This document shows positions 5,407 to 6,270 of a stretch of 6,270 nucleotides of DNA, piece by piece (position 1 is the first letter of the stretch; each line of letters opens with the position of its first letter). The DNA is from Candidatus Krumholzibacteriia bacterium. Lineage in GTDB: Bacteria; Krumholzibacteriota; Krumholzibacteriia; LZORAL124-64-63. The translations under genes were made by a program, and so were the position numbers. Location: contig JAUUYW010000203.1 of the NCBI GenBank assembly GCA_030590265.1, forward strand, positions 1 to 6,270, in the 5' to 3' direction. The notes under the pieces are model-generated. The model was not told the DNA's origin. It worked only from the letters and a program-made list of their open reading frames with translations, and searched no databases.

Positions 5407-6270
5407 TTACTTCCCCTCAGCAGGCACACGGGAAGTGCCGCTGAGAATTGGGAATTGCTTAACGAGGAGGATGAATATCAGGATCTCCAGGGCCACAAGG
5501 CCCAGAGTGATGACAATTTCAGGAACGCTCGGGAAGTAATGCCAGCCCGGGCCGGGATTGTAGGCCACCATGTAGGCGTCAAAGCGATACAGGGTGCCCG
5601 ATAGAATGATCATGAAACTTGCCCGGAACATGCAGCCCGGATTTTTCCGGCCCTGGCCCGTGGCCAGGCCGATGGCCGGAAGCAGAAACAGCAATGTTTC
5701 TATCCAGAACATGATGCTCAACAGACCGCTGCTGAACAGCAGCCCACCCTTGCCTTGGAGCAGGATGTCGCCAAATCGGAAAAGCAGGAAGAAAAACAAG
5801 AGTCCGGAAATCACCCCCGAAAGGGAGGCCAGCATCTTGTCCTCGCGCTGACGGTTGAAAGCCCGACTCGACAAGGTCGATTCCATCACCACCATGGCGT
5901 AACCCATGCCAATGCAGGAAACCAGGAAAAGGAAGGGTAACCAGCCGGTGTGCCAGAGTCCGTGCAACTTATGACCGGATAGCATGATTACCGAGCCCAA
6001 CGATGACTGGTGCATGGTGGGCAGCACTATTCCCAGTGCGATTAACCAGATCAAGGCCTTGTCCATGAACTTGCCCAGCCCACGGGCAAAGTTGGCCCAG
6101 CCACTGTTGGAACTTTCGGACCATTTTTCCAGGAAGGCCGGTGACAACTCGATCCACAGCACCATCATGTAGGCCATGACACAGAGGGCAACTTCCAGCA
6201 GGGCCGAATCCAGATTCCACTTGCCCACGCTGATGGGAATGCGCCAGATGAACCAGGGCCGTCCCACATC
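5407..6270 (-). CDS. hybB: HybB-type (NrfD-family) integral membrane subunit of hydrogenase, 5' end outside the window
   Basis: The final 287 codons are visible, and the frame stays open to the window edge. The fragment begins DVGRPWFIW, matching the DVGRYW region of E. coli HybB, so roughly the first 95-100 residues lie beyond position 6270. HybB is the haem-free membrane partner that connects the hydrogenase to the quinone pool through the ferredoxin-like HybA. Visible signatures include LPTMHQSSLGS (residues 83-92 of the fragment, with the conserved His), a LLFRFGDIL helix, MFWIETLLFLLPA, LYRFDAYMVAYNPGPGWHYFPS, and a final hydrophobic helix ending in LLVKQFPIL. About seven membrane helices are present out of the nine or ten usual for the family. 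A GTG near the edge (6267) is not the real start because homology continues through it. Nine bases separate the stop from the large-subunit ATG. The hybO and hybA genes are expected further upstream. Confidence 0.95.
   Translation of the reverse strand, partial: DVGRPWFIWRIPISVGKWNLDSALLEVALCVMAYMMVLWIELSPAFLEKWSESSNSGWANFARGLGKFMDKALIWLIALGIVLPTMHQSSLGSVIMLSGHKLHGLWHTGWLPFLFLVSCIGMGYAMVVMESTLSSRAFNRQREDKMLASLSGVISGLLFFFLLFRFGDILLQGKGGLLFSSGLLSIMFWIETLLFLLPAIGLATGQGRKNPGCMFRASFMIILSGTLYRFDAYMVAYNPGPGWHYFPSVPEIVITLGLVALEILIFILLVKQFPILSGTSRVPAEGK

Noticed and set aside
6265..6267. GTG as start of the HybB gene
   Set aside because: The frame is open to the edge and the residues around it align with an internal region of E. 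coli HybB, so the gene is truncated by the window.

Overview
The window carries the 3' part of a group 1 (Hyb-type, membrane-bound, H2-uptake) [NiFe]-hydrogenase operon on the minus strand, facing a short plus-strand pair consisting of a hydrogenase maturation chaperone gene (hypC) and a long NAD-dependent epimerase/dehydratase-like gene. A minus-strand amino-acid racemase gene lies at the left edge. The gene order hybB - large subunit - protease matches E. coli hybOABCDEFG and the Geobacter hybSABLP cluster. The protein style and moderate GC content suggest an anaerobic or facultative proteobacterium, perhaps of the former Deltaproteobacteria. That assignment is inferred from recalled family resemblance and is not proven by the window.

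Layout. 27-725 (-): Asp/Glu/hydantoin racemase family enzyme with both catalytic cysteines. 726-850: divergent intergenic region with a plausible promoter for hypC. 851-1102 (+): hypC. 1164-2708 (+): extended SDR epimerase with an extra C-terminal helical domain of about 150 residues. 2703-3095 (-): small four-helix membrane protein of unknown function. 3092-3619 (-): HybD-type hydrogenase maturation endopeptidase, probably starting at a TTG. 3650-3676: strong GC-rich hairpin with a T-rich tail between protease and large subunit. 3700-5397 (-): complete [NiFe] large subunit. 5407-6270 (-): HybB/NrfD-type integral membrane subunit, whose N-terminal part lies beyond the window. The small subunit (hybO/hybS) and ferredoxin-like subunit (hybA) are expected beyond the right edge.

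How the genes fit together. The large subunit holds the NiFe(CN)2CO site. HypC would help deliver the Fe(CN)2CO group to its precursor. After nickel insertion the HybD-type protease would remove the 15-residue C-terminal tail behind the DPCxxCxxH motif. HybB would link the enzyme to the membrane quinone pool. The four-helix protein is translationally coupled to the protease gene (ATGA overlap, strong Shine-Dalgarno), so it is a candidate hydrogenase-associated membrane factor. The epimerase and racemase have no evident mechanistic tie to hydrogenase.

I found no mobile element, CRISPR array, tRNA or rRNA, and no stretch above 300 bases lacks a gene. The less ordinary items are the SDR-helical domain fusion, the coupled four-helix membrane protein, and the hairpin separating structural from maturation genes.
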